Part shown: in pieces, positions 13,655 to 21,153 of the stretch | How the letters are laid out: each line of letters opens with the position of its first letter | Position numbering within the stretch: the first letter of the stretch is position 1 | NCBI GenBank assembly: GCA_020056045.1 | Contig: JAGVIM010000192.1 | Span: forward strand, 1 to 23,029 | Reading direction: 5' to 3' | Source of the DNA: Nanobdellota archaeon | GTDB lineage: Archaea > Nanobdellota > Nanobdellia > Pacearchaeales > GW2011-AR1 | DNA length: 23,029 bases | Translations under genes and position numbers: made by a program | Notes under the pieces: generated by a model | Database searches by the model: none | Seen by the model: the letters and a program-made list of their open reading frames with translations, nothing else | Told to the model about the DNA's origin: nothing

Positions 13655-15986
13655 ACCCTTCTTGTTTAAAGAGTTCTCCTCTACATTGTGGACATTTTTT
13701 CTTATTATTACTTTTTAATTTTATCAAGATTTTTGAATTTTCATCTTTTTCATATAAGGATTTTCCATCTATAAGGGTTTCAACTTTATGTTCAAGCATA
13801 AATTTCATTGCAGATGCAACAGCAGCAGGACAACTTTTTGAATCGACAGGATGTTTAACTTTTTCAACTTTTTCTCCTTCTCCTTTTTTATATTTTTCAT
13901 ATTTTTCTGTTTGAAATTTTTCAGTTATTATTTGTTTTTCACACACTTGGCACGGAACAGCTTCTAAGTGTGTCATTACTAAATTTAAACTTTTTTGTGC
14001 AAATTTTGGATCAATTGTTTCTAATATTCTCTGATAAACAGATATTGAAACTGCAAGTCCAGTACGCATCGCAAAACATCCACCACTTGCACTTATAAAT
14101 GATTCTAAAGCTGTTTTGTCTAAAACACCAAGATATGTTGGATGAATAAAAAGTGTATTACATGCAGTTTTCTTTGTAAATGATAGTGCACCTAATATTG
14201 GTGGTCTTGGAGGTAAGTCATCTAATTCTAATGTATTTAGTATGTTTATTTCTTTTTTAGTTGTCTCAAACACTTGACTATCTTTACAATTGTCACGATA
14301 TACTGTAACGCCTTTGCATTTTGTTTTATATGCTAAGATGTATGCTTTTTTAACATCTTCTATGGTTGCATCTTCTTTCATGTTTATAGTCTTTGACACA
14401 GCGTTATCTATATACTCTTGTACTGTAGATTGAACGGCTATATGTTCTTCTATTGAAATTTCTTCTGCAACTCTGAATAGTTTTCTTATATGTTTAGGAA
14501 TTTCCTTTATATGTTGAATCGATTTACCGTCTTCTTTTATTTTTTTGATTATATTGTCGATGTCTAGAGTGTTATATTCTGGATTGTTTTTCTTTAGTTG
14601 ATATAACATTTCTATAAGGAGAGGATGAATTCCATCATCTATTTTAGTGTCTATTATGTTAGAACTCATATATATAGCAGGTGGTGGTTCTATTCCACTG
14701 GAATAGGGATGTCCTGCCATAAAACGTCCTGTTGTTCCATTTGGGGCTTCTGTTGTTGTGAATAGATTTCTTCTTTCTATGTTTGCTTCTTTAGATAATG
14801 GAAAGAACCCTTTTTGTTTACCGAGTTCTTCACTTTTTATATGTGATTCATCTCTTAGTATAGACATTATATTTTCTATAAACTTTATGGATTCATTACT
14901 TCCATATATCATTCTTAACTTGATAAGGCACTCGGACAGACCAGTTGTTCCAAGTCCAATTTTTCTTGTTAATTTTGTTCCTTTGGTTATGAAATCGAAT
15001 GGATATTTATTTACATCTATCACTAAGTCAAGAAACTCGGTAGCATTGTGTATATCTTCTTTATATTTTTCTATATCGAACATATAGAATCCATTATGTT
15101 TTTCATGTGGAATACAATATTTTGACAGATTAAGACTTCCGAGATTGCACGACTCTGCAATAAGTTCGTCATTATAGTAACCAACGAAAAGTGGTTGCTC
15201 ACCGCACGGATTAGTATCTTTCATCCACATTATGTGGGATAATGGATTGTTTCTATTAATTTCATCTTCGAAAATAATTCCTGGGCATCCGCAACTGTGT
15301 GCAGAGTTACATATTAGATTAAACAGGTATTGTGCTTTGATTGTTTTGTATATTTTGTTGTTAAATGTTAGATTCCAGTCTGTGTTGGATTCCACAGCTT
15401 CCATAAATTTATCTGTTACGAGAACCGATAAATTAAAGTTTTGGAATTTATTATTGTCGACTTTTGCAGTTATCCATGATTCTATTTCAGGATGTGAGAT
15501 TGACAAAAGTCCCATATTTGCACCATCTCGTTTTCCTCCTTGTCTAATTACCTCACTGAGAACATTAAATACTTCTAAGAACCCTAAAATTCCAGACGTA
15601 ATTCCACTTGTTGACTTAATTAGATCTCCTTTAGGTCGAAGTTTTGACAAATTTATGCCAACTCCTCCACCTGTTTGATGGATTTTTGCTTGCCACCATC
15701 CAGCATCGTGAATAATAGATTCTAAACTATCATCTACATTAATTACAAAACATGCAGATAGCATATTTGTAGTTCCTGCATTCATCAAAGTTGGAGTGTT
15801 TGGTAGAAAACGAAGGTCGTTCATCATCTCAAGAATTTTAGATTTTAAGATGTTATTATCTTTACACACAGTATTAGCTGTTCGCTCAAGCATTTGGTCT
15901 GGAGTTTCGATTATTTTTCCTGTCTCGTCTTTGAGTAAGTATCTTTTTTCTAAAGTCCTTATCGAATTTTTATTAAAATCTGCCAT
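13611..15986 (-). CDS. nrdJ: Adenosylcobalamin-dependent (class II) ribonucleotide reductase
   Basis: This 791-aa enzyme reduces ribonucleotides to deoxyribonucleotides, supplying dNTPs for viral replication. Visible motifs are LSACFVINV (C79, redox cysteine), the active-site TNPCGEQPL (N259, C261, E263), ESCNLGSLNLSKY (C280, partner cysteine), the phosphate-binding EAPNGTTGRF and CKGVTVYRDNCKDSQV near residue 570. A TSCPD-like segment follows, then a C-terminal Cys-rich ribbon (CPQCRGELFKQEGCGNF ending CGYGGCS), the usual class II tail that takes electrons. No NrdB-like partner is adjacent, which fits class II. ATG 15986 follows AGAGGAATAAAC. The gene is intact, with no intein or intron, despite the endonuclease remnant overlapping its end. 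Confidence 0.92.
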   Translation of the reverse strand: MADFNKNSIRTLEKRYLLKDETGKIIETPDQMLERTANTVCKDNNILKSKILEMMNDLRFLPNTPTLMNAGTTNMLSACFVINVDDSLESIIHDAGWWQAKIHQTGGGVGINLSKLRPKGDLIKSTSGITSGILGFLEVFNVLSEVIRQGGKRDGANMGLLSISHPEIESWITAKVDNNKFQNFNLSVLVTDKFMEAVESNTDWNLTFNNKIYKTIKAQYLFNLICNSAHSCGCPGIIFEDEINRNNPLSHIMWMKDTNPCGEQPLFVGYYNDELIAESCNLGSLNLSKYCIPHEKHNGFYMFDIEKYKEDIHNATEFLDLVIDVNKYPFDFITKGTKLTRKIGLGTTGLSECLIKLRMIYGSNESIKFIENIMSILRDESHIKSEELGKQKGFFPLSKEANIERRNLFTTTEAPNGTTGRFMAGHPYSSGIEPPPAIYMSSNIIDTKIDDGIHPLLIEMLYQLKKNNPEYNTLDIDNIIKKIKEDGKSIQHIKEIPKHIRKLFRVAEEISIEEHIAVQSTVQEYIDNAVSKTINMKEDATIEDVKKAYILAYKTKCKGVTVYRDNCKDSQVFETTKKEINILNTLELDDLPPRPPILGALSFTKKTACNTLFIHPTYLGVLDKTALESFISASGGCFAMRTGLAVSISVYQRILETIDPKFAQKSLNLVMTHLEAVPCQVCEKQIITEKFQTEKYEKYKKGEGEKVEKVKHPVDSKSCPAAVASAMKFMLEHKVETLIDGKSLYEKDENSKILIKLKSNNKKKCPQCRGELFKQEGCGNFTCVCGYGGCS

Positions 15987-15988
15987 GT

Positions 15989-16252
15989 TTATTCCTCTGC
16001 TGCTTTATGAAATTTTTTTGTTGGAAATTGTGGATGTAGAACTTCATTAATGACTTCCTTGAGTGCCTGTTCTTCAAGAACAATTATCAGGTCTAATTCC
16101 TTTGTTTTTTTCTTTTCATATTGTGGAGGTCCTTTATCTTTAATTTTTCCACCAAATGTTATTTCTGTTCCATTTTTCATTACTTCATGGAGTACATGTG
16201 CCTATGAATTAGGAAAACTGTTGTATTCATATATTATTTCTACTTTTGTTAT
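15989..16252 (-). pseudogene. 88-codon small gene with ATA start and in-frame TAG
   Basis: AAGGAGTAAAC at about 16262-16253 is followed by ATA exactly where nrdJ, with a similar AGAGGAATAAAC, has ATG. The frame reads TKVEIIYEYNSFPNS, TAG at 16204-16202, AHVLHEV, and then continues from an in-frame ATG at 16180 (MKNGTEITFGGKIKDKG and on) to TAA at 15989. A 63-aa product from that ATG is possible but has no ribosome site. The N-terminal part looks like a beta strand and the C-terminal part is basic and mixed. It directly precedes nrdJ with a 2-base gap. Function is unknown. Confidence 0.5.
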
Positions 16253-16280
16253 GTTTACTCCTTCTTTAATTCATGGGATT

Positions 16281-16382
16281 TTATTGTTTAAGTAAAAGAA
16301 TAATAACTGTTGTAATAATCATTGCTATTCCCAACAGAATATACATTTTTCATACATTTCGAGCAAGTTCTATAATTCTCAT
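16281..16382 (-). pseudogene. Single-pass membrane mini-protein with in-frame TGA
   Basis: ATG 16382 follows AAGGAGAAATAAAA, a strong ribosome site. The frame reads MRIIELARNV, TGA at 16352-16350, then KMYILLGIAMIITTVIILLL-KQ and TAA. The second part is a clean transmembrane helix with a positive residue before it, as in a small inner-membrane protein. A Trp (TGG) or Arg (CGA) at the stop would complete a 33-aa protein. This is my manual translation. Confidence 0.5.
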
Positions 16383-16384
16383 TT

Positions 16385-16789
16385 TTATTTCTCCTTAAAT
16401 AACAGTGAATGTAAGTTACTATTCAAACAAATTATAGCAATGCCACAATAATTTTGTAAATCTATAATTGTATCTCTAAGACTTTCATTATTTACTTCTT
16501 TTTTAGTTCCATCAGATAATGTTCTTATTCTGTTCATTTTGTCGGTCATTCTTATAATAACTCCTTCATAGCCATCTGTAACAAAAGAATTACCATAATC
16601 ATTGTTTTTAGATTTTACTAAATCATAAGAAAGTTTCTGTATTTCAAGAAATTGTTTTAAAAATTCATCATTATTCATTTTAAAGTCACTGTGTTTATTT
16701 TGTCTTTTTATATTTCCATTCGTATAATCCAAGTCTGTCCATTTTACATAAGTTTCATCGAACTTCTTTTTTACTTCTTCTTTTCCCAT
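16385..16789 (-). CDS. Nmad1/DUF1599-type nucleotide-modification-associated protein
   Basis: The core matches the DUF1599 pattern as I know it: LVKSKNNDYGNSF, then GVIIRMTDKMNRIRTLS, then ESLRDTIIDLQNYCGIAIICL. This helical domain is related in layout to MazG-like pyrophosphohydrolases and has been linked to modified nucleotides in phages. The exact reaction is not established. The ATG at 16789 has no spaced ribosome site, and the sequence just before it, in another frame, reads as a natural N-terminus (see 16771-16851). The gene probably starts at 16851 and is broken by one missing G in the GGG at 16785-16787; the joined product would be about 156 aa with TGWGKEEVKKKF across the junction. 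Confidence 0.7.
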   Translation of the reverse strand: MGKEEVKKKFDETYVKWTDLDYTNGNIKRQNKHSDFKMNNDEFLKQFLEIQKLSYDLVKSKNNDYGNSFVTDGYEGVIIRMTDKMNRIRTLSDGTKKEVNNESLRDTIIDLQNYCGIAIICLNSNLHSLLFKEK

Positions 16790-16851
16790 CCTGTTTTTTT
16801 GTTGAGTTCTTCGAAGAATAATTCTCTGAATTTTGATAATTTTTTATTCAT
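16771..16851 (-). pseudogene. Frame-shifted N-terminus of the Nmad1-like gene
   Basis: ATG 16851 overlaps the end of the winged-helix gene and opens MNKKLSKFRELFFEELNKKT-GWEKKK then TAA at 16771. Adding one G to GGATGGGAAAAG switches the frame into the Nmad1-like ORF with a smooth helix-turn-helix sequence. Codon use is the same on both sides. Confidence 0.5.
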
Positions 16852-17275
16852 GTTTATCTTCTTTCTCTATTTCTTTTTGTATATCATTAGCTGTTTCTAA
16901 AGAACTGTTAAAACATGCTAAGAATAGATGTTTTGTTATTTCATTATCTAATAATCTGTAATATGGGAAGTTACTGTGTCTTATTCCAAATGGTACATGC
17001 TTTTTATGTTCTCCCACTCTTGGTAAGTGTAGTTTATCTGTGTAGAGACACGTTCTGCATCCTCCCCATCCTTCTACTTTAACATAGATTTGTTCTAATA
17101 TTTTTTCTTTTACAAGATGTTTGATAGAATTTTCTACTTGTATATACATTGCTTCTGGATATTCGAGAGATTTCATTATATCATTTATGTCTACAGGTTC
17201 ACGGTCTGAATATTTGACATAAAATATATCAAATACTCTTATGTCAGTTATGTTGCTAAATATGTGCTCTAACAT
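16844..17275 (-). CDS. Predicted winged-helix DNA-binding protein, 143 aa
   Basis: ATG 17275 follows GAGGAGTAAATAAA. Residues 1-65 have the arrangement of a small winged helix: helix 1 around FDIFYVKYS, helix 2 VDINDIMKSLEYPEAMY, recognition-like helix VENSIKHLVKEKILEQ, and a wing IYVKVEGWGG. A later segment with two close Cys residues (GCRTCLYT) and several His residues could bind metal; the C-terminus is a charged helix. It is probably a transcriptional regulator of the leftward operon. The fold is inferred from pattern only. Confidence 0.6.
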   Translation of the reverse strand: MLEHIFSNITDIRVFDIFYVKYSDREPVDINDIMKSLEYPEAMYIQVENSIKHLVKEKILEQIYVKVEGWGGCRTCLYTDKLHLPRVGEHKKHVPFGIRHSNFPYYRLLDNEITKHLFLACFNSSLETANDIQKEIEKEDKHE

Positions 17276-17280
17276 TTTAT

Positions 17281-17706
17281 TTACTCCTCTTTTATTATAC
17301 TGTTAAACATCTTTTCTTCTTCCTTTTCTACTTCTGTTTGTATTACCATTATTTCTTTACATACTATAACTTTATCATTATCTTTAGTTCCATAAGCAAC
17401 TATGTCTTTAATTATTACTTTTCTTAACACTTCATGAAGTTTTAAAGTTGGATGATCATGTTCATTTACATAAACATGAAACCCAGTTGGATATTTATCT
17501 TTTTCATTACATAATATTTTTGGAGAATCAAGAACCTTTTCATATAAATGATATTTTCGATAATTAGATTCTTTTAACCACTTTCCACTTGGAATCTCTT
17601 TTCCATCACCAAAATATTATCCAAGTAATATATAACCATTTTTTACAAAAATTTTCCATCCTTCTTTTATGTCTGGAATTTCTTTTATTAGTTTATCTAA
17701 GCACAT
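17281..17706 (-). pseudogene. 142-codon phage-type gene with in-frame TAA
   Basis: ATG 17706 follows AAGGAGTAAATAAT. The frame reads MCLDKLIKEIPDIKEGWKIF-VKNGYILLG, TAA at 17619-17617, then YFGDGKEIPSGKWLKES, YPTGFHVYVNEHDHP, VLRKVIIKDIVAYGTK and a Glu-rich end before TAA at 17281. The signature 'MCLD...GWK-F ... Y-x-GFH-(I/V) ... V-x-K-V ... (V/I)-V-A-x-G-T' matches small uncharacterised phage proteins I recall. A Gln (CAA) or Trp at the stop would restore it. The last 110 residues have no good restart site. Confidence 0.6.
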
Positions 17707-17711
17707 ATTAT

Positions 17712-18641
17712 TTACTCCTTATCAAATTTTGATAGAAATCTTCTTACACCTTTCTTTTCTTTTAGATACTTTTTATATAGTTCTTGATTTTCAAGTTTAA
17801 AGTTGTCAATGTCGAATTTTAGTGAATCACTGTCGTTTTTCCATGTGATTATATATCCGTTACCTATCGCTTTTTCGGCGTTCTTTAATAAGTCCATAAA
17901 ATAATTTTTATATTTTAATTCTTCCTTTTCTAAATCTTTAATTTGTTGTTTAATAATCTTTAATTTAACAGCCCACTCAAAGGCTTCTTTATTATCTGAA
18001 ATATCTATTGTTATAGGTTCTGATGTTTTATATATTTCTTTTAAGAAAGAGTTACATGCTATTGTTGGTTCTATTGTAGGAGGAGTCTTTGTTTGTACTA
18101 AGTTCCAGAATTTCTTTTCTTCCTCAATGATGAGGTTTATTAAGTTATTATCTCTTTCTATGTCAGTTACATTTATTTCTCTTTTTCCTAAGTCTAACAC
18201 TGCGAAACTTCCCCAAGAATAATTATAGACTGCTAAGTATTGCATCATTTGTGTTATGTAGTATGGTGGAATTTCTTCTTCATACCAATTAACAAAGTCT
18301 CCTTTTGTTTTAATTTCCAGGATGCCTGAAGTTTCTCTTTCAGACTTTACAATTTCTCTGTCTATATTTCCTGTTATGAAAGGATATTGTGGATGTAGTT
18401 TTTGTGGTCTCTTTTCAAGCAATCTATTTGTTTTCCTGGAATAATGATATGCAATTACAGGTTCAAGTGCATAACCAATATTAAATAATAAATTTAATGA
18501 TTCATCTATGTTTATTTGTCTGTTCACTTTTTCATGATAAAGTTCGAGTCTGCTTTTGAATGGACTAATACCCAAGATAATCGCTGCCTCAGAACCACCT
18601 ATTCCATCTAAACGTTTCTTAAGAAATTCTTCATTTTCCAT
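17712..18641 (-). CDS. YqaJ-type viral exonuclease (lambda Exo-like)
   Basis: This 309-aa protein has the YqaJ/lambda-exonuclease motif set: GIGGSEAAIILGISPF (15-28), E60 in GYALEPVIAY, the metal ligand D94 in TGNIDREI, the catalytic E109-x-K111 in ILEIKTKGD and Q131 in YITQMMQYLAVYN. These enzymes degrade one strand of duplex DNA 5' to 3' to make 3' tails for annealing or strand exchange. A coiled region (210-250) and a basic tail follow the nuclease core. ATG 18641 comes directly after the TAG of the preceding frame. Its usual partner is a single-strand annealing or RecA-like protein; the truncated P-loop-like gene at 22338-23029 is a candidate. Confidence 0.9.
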   Translation of the reverse strand: MENEEFLKKRLDGIGGSEAAIILGISPFKSRLELYHEKVNRQINIDESLNLLFNIGYALEPVIAYHYSRKTNRLLEKRPQKLHPQYPFITGNIDREIVKSERETSGILEIKTKGDFVNWYEEEIPPYYITQMMQYLAVYNYSWGSFAVLDLGKREINVTDIERDNNLINLIIEEEKKFWNLVQTKTPPTIEPTIACNSFLKEIYKTSEPITIDISDNKEAFEWAVKLKIIKQQIKDLEKEELKYKNYFMDLLKNAEKAIGNGYIITWKNDSDSLKFDIDNFKLENQELYKKYLKEKKGVRRFLSKFDKE

Positions 18642-18871
18642 CTAGTTTTCTTCTTCAAGTTTCTCAGTTAGTTTTTCTATAATAACATCTACAATGTGAT
18701 ATAATCCCAAAAAACCGTGTTGATTCCACGTTCATCAGATTCTGTTTTTAATTTTCTGAGTTGATTTTCTACAGTCTTTCTTGATATATCTAATTCATTA
18801 GCAATTTCTTCTTGAGTATAACCAAGTCCTCTCATTAGGATTATTTTACTAACAATTTTATTTTTTAATAT
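18642..18871 (-). pseudogene. HTH DNA-binding protein with ATA start and a T6 frame slip
   Basis: After GAGGAGTTAGAAC comes ATA at 18871, then LKNKIVSKIILMRGLGYTQ-EEIANELDISRKTVENQLRKL. This is a complete helix-turn-helix of the sigma-region-4/LuxR type, including the first helix that an ATG start at 18835 would cut off. The zero frame stops at TAG 18691-18689. At GTTTTTTGGG the next frame continues LGLYHIVDVIIEKLTEK-LEEEN to a TAG that abuts the ATG of the exonuclease gene. One extra T, or a minus-one slip on the T6 run, gives a protein of about 76 aa. It is likely a regulator of the recombination genes. Confidence 0.55.
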
Positions 18872-18934
18872 GTTCTAACTCCTCAATATAAGATAAACAA
18901 GCCAATTCAAAGCATGGTTATATGTTTCCTTCAA
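18858..18934 (-). pseudogene. 25-aa mini-gene with one-base slip
   Basis: From a TTG at 18934 the frame reads KETYNHA then LNWLVYL to a stop. Adding one T at GCTTTGAA gives KETYNHAFELACLSYIEELE-HIKK and TAA at 18858, an amphipathic helix. That end overlaps the ribosome site and start of the HTH gene, as real genes do here. This is a reconstruction by hand and is weakly supported. Confidence 0.3.
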
Positions 18935-19067
18935 TGATTTCTACACTCTTGAAATTAATACCTGGTAATTCAAAATGAATTAAGTGAGCTTGCATCGCTA
19001 TTCCTTTATCAGAACAATCATGTATTGATTCTGCTCCAGATTCATCTATTGTCTTAAACAATGTCAT
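18918..19067 (-). CDS. Small protein, 49 aa
   Basis: I chose ATG 19067, which follows GGGAGTAAGAAAC, over the in-frame start at 19109 that lies inside the preceding gene. The sequence TLFKTIDESGAESIHDCSDKG then MQAHLIHFELPG and a short beta-like end is small and acidic, without a recognised family. It is tightly packed with neighbours on both sides. Confidence 0.6.
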   Translation of the reverse strand: MTLFKTIDESGAESIHDCSDKGIAMQAHLIHFELPGINFKSVEIIEGNI

Positions 19068-19072
19068 GTTTC

Positions 19073-19288
19073 TTACTCCCTTTTTTCTTTCGTAAGTCTC
19101 CTGTGACATTCATTCTTTGCTTTGTTTTTTTCCAGTTTTTTATTCTTCTTTAGCAATTTATAGTAATTGTTTTTTTCTTCTTTACTCGAAAAGTTAGTTA
19201 TGCCTATGCAATGACGTTTCCCTTTGTTGTCAACATAACATGAATCTTTATCCCACACTTTAGTTTTCACAATTTCATTCTTATTCAC
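19073..19288 (-). CDS. Small basic protein, 71 aa
   Basis: It starts with GTG at 19288, overlapping the end of the 226-aa gene, and ends with TAA overlapping the ribosome site of the next gene. The N-terminal half (TKVWDKDSCYVDNKGKRHC) contains two Cys and a His. The C-terminal half is strongly basic (LLKKNKKLEKNKAKNECHRR), which suits nucleic-acid binding. No family is recognised. Confidence 0.6.
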   Translation of the reverse strand: MNKNEIVKTKVWDKDSCYVDNKGKRHCIGITNFSSKEEKNNYYKLLKKNKKLEKNKAKNECHRRLTKEKRE

Positions 19289-19961
19289 TCATTGGTGTAT
19301 TTAGAAAGTCTAACTCATTTAGTTCAACAGATAACTTCATTGCTAACATTTCTTCTGAAGGTGGTATTTCCTTGCAAGATGTGCATACCTTTCTCTTTTC
19401 TACTAGATCGTACACTTGTCCAAATTTCTCAATAGTTAGACTCCACCTTGATGTTATTAAGTATGGATGATGTGTATAATTTCCTATTGAAACAAAGGAT
19501 CGATGTTTATTAAAGTCTTCTATCTGTTGTTGTGTTAGAAATTCTTTTAAGACTGTTGATGCTCTTACTTCTTTTTGTACTGTTATTGAAGGAAGTGGAC
19601 AACCTCTTGTAGGTTTTTGAGTTGTAACTGCGGAATCTGCTTTTTCTACATGTTCTTTTTTGATTTCATCTACAAGTTCAAGCTTGCCATCCTTAAGTTT
19701 TATTGCTGTCAAGGTTAGTTTGTTCTTTTTGAGTTTCTTTATCATGAACTTATGTATATCTTCAATCTTGACATTCTCAATTATAACTTTTGTGTTTTCA
19801 TAAGTTTTTATAGGTTCTTTTATTTTTCCTACAAATTTCTTTATTATTTCTTTTAATACCTCTTCTTCTGACACTGTTAAATCTACAGTACTTAATACTA
19901 CATTTTTATTGTCTTGTTCAATATTTATGTCTCCAAATACAGATGGATAGTATATTTTCAT
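19281..19961 (-). CDS. Hypothetical protein, 226 aa, conserved-phage-like C-terminus
   Basis: ATG 19961 follows CAGGAGGTAAACACA, a very strong ribosome site. Residues 1-110 are Lys/Glu-rich with beta-like stretches. Residues 125-226 look like a separate domain: ASTVLKEFLTQQQIEDFNKH, then FVSIGNYTHHPYLITSRW, then VCTSCKEIPPSEEMLAMKL. The order 'VL-x-EFLT-x2-Q-x2-D ... G-x-x-T-x-H-x-Y-x-(I/V)-x-SR ... C ... (I/V)PP-x-E-x-MLA' resembles an uncharacterised phage domain I recall, of unknown role. CTSC might contribute metal ligands with nearby His residues. Confidence 0.7.
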   Translation of the reverse strand: MKIYYPSVFGDINIEQDNKNVVLSTVDLTVSEEEVLKEIIKKFVGKIKEPIKTYENTKVIIENVKIEDIHKFMIKKLKKNKLTLTAIKLKDGKLELVDEIKKEHVEKADSAVTTQKPTRGCPLPSITVQKEVRASTVLKEFLTQQQIEDFNKHRSFVSIGNYTHHPYLITSRWSLTIEKFGQVYDLVEKRKVCTSCKEIPPSEEMLAMKLSVELNELDFLNTPMSE

Positions 19962-19976
19962 TGTGTTTACCTCCTG

Positions 19977-20304
19977 TTATATTTTAATATTAATATTTTC
20001 AGTTTTACATGATATAATATGTTCTTCTTTAAATTTCTCACATACTTTATTTATTCTATTTAGTATATTTTCATCTAAAATATCATGGTTTTTATATTTT
20101 TCTACTACATTTACATTATTTGTTATATAGAATGTGCTAAAAGTGTTTAATTTTCTTTTACGATCATTCCGTCTGCCAGTTGTTAATATTTCATCTCCTT
20201 TTATTAACCATATATGTTTAATGTTTAAACTTTTTCTATCATCCTCCTTCTAAACTTATAATATATACTTCTTTGTCACCAATTTTTTCAAATATTTCAC
20301 TCAC
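19977..20304 (-). pseudogene. About 108-aa gene broken by one base
   Basis: A GTG at 20304 follows GGAGGCACAAAC and overlaps the stop of the upstream gene. The first frame reads VSEIFEKIGDKEVYIISLEG and stops at TGA within GGAGGATGATAG (about 20238-20250). Dropping one G there continues as DDRKSLNIKHIWLIKGDEIL, TTGRRNDRKRKLNTF and on to TAA at 19977. The joined protein has beta-strand-like and helical parts and normal codon use. The stretch otherwise holds no intact gene, so a broken gene explains its coding look. No family is recognised. Confidence 0.5.
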
Positions 20305-20819
20305 GTTTGTGCCTCCAATGGTTTCTCTATATTTTTTATTTCTGTTGTTATGTCTAATATTTTGACTTTTTCTTTGTTGTTTTCTTTATTTATAAGAGAT
20401 TTGAGTTCTTTCATTATTAGTAATTCTATATTATTCTGAGTTTCAAGTCTATCATGATTTATAGAACTCAGTGTATCTCTCGATGGTTCTAATTTAGAAA
20501 TGAAATTATGATAAAATATTAAGTCATGAATATTTGTATCATTTTTATTTTTAAGGTGTTCTGTTAGACTTTTGGAATATATCTCAGCTAAATCTCTCAT
20601 GCTATCAAATATACTATTTTCAGTAGCCATATTTCTAAAAGCAGGAAAAGTTGGACGAATGGAACCATTAAATTCTTGAATTTGAGCAACACTTACAGTA
20701 GTATATGACTTTAATCTGTCTCTTGTGTTAATTAATCCAGTTAATTTTTGTATGTCAATTTCTTCGCTTTGTGCAACTTTTCTTATTTCATTATTAATTT
20801 CTTCTAATATTTTTTCCAT
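20301..20819 (-). CDS. Helical protein of unknown function, 172 aa
   Basis: I chose ATG 20819, which follows CAGGTGATATT; a start at 20846 would lie inside the MazG-like gene. The protein is almost wholly helical, with a central VSVAQIQEFNGSIRPTFPAF loop, and ends near the overlapping GTG of the next gene. It carries no metal, membrane or nucleotide motif I can see. Position directly after MazG-like and RfcS suggests a replication accessory role, which is inference only. Confidence 0.7.
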   Translation of the reverse strand: MEKILEEINNEIRKVAQSEEIDIQKLTGLINTRDRLKSYTTVSVAQIQEFNGSIRPTFPAFRNMATENSIFDSMRDLAEIYSKSLTEHLKNKNDTNIHDLIFYHNFISKLEPSRDTLSSINHDRLETQNNIELLIMKELKSLINKENNKEKVKILDITTEIKNIEKPLEAQT

Positions 20820-20823
20820 AATA

Positions 20824-21153
20824 TCACCTGTTATCACCACTACCATGTAATTTATTACTGTTTTGTCTTTCTTTTAATTTACTTATGTTAGACATAGCAA
20901 CGTCATTCAATGATAATCCTAATTCAGAGGATAAATTACTTAGATACCACAAAACATCACCTAATTCCTTTTTTAGCTCAACTCTTTTCTCTGGTGTAAC
21001 TAATCCATTACTATCTCTGGAAATCTTTTTTATCTTTTCTGCAACTTCTCCACTTTCACCACATAATCCTAAAGTTGGATAGTATAAATTTTTGCCAATG
21101 TTTGGGTAAATTGCTGTTTTTCTTGCTTCTATTTGATATTCATTGAAATTCAT
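20824..21153 (-). CDS. MazG-like nucleotide pyrophosphohydrolase
   Basis: This 109-aa protein has the MazG-type metal site: [17 protein letters not shown] gives E33-x2-E36 (and E39), and [15 protein letters not shown] gives E63-x2-D66. It would hydrolyse a nucleoside triphosphate to monophosphate and pyrophosphate. Phage relatives have been proposed to tune the host alarmone or dNTP pool. It is a single-domain, short form with the usual four-helix layout. ATG 21153 overlaps the stop of rfcS (ATGA), so the two are translationally coupled. Its own TGA lies in the ribosome site of the next gene. Confidence 0.88.
   Translation of the reverse strand: MNFNEYQIEARKTAIYPNIGKNLYYPTLGLCGESGEVAEKIKKISRDSNGLVTPEKRVELKKELGDVLWYLSNLSSELGLSLNDVAMSNISKLKERQNSNKLHGSGDNR

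Noticed and set aside
12626..16252. Diversity-generating retroelement as a cause of the A-rich changes
   Set aside because: No reverse transcriptase, template/variable repeat pair or C-type lectin domain is visible, and the changes are single and scattered.
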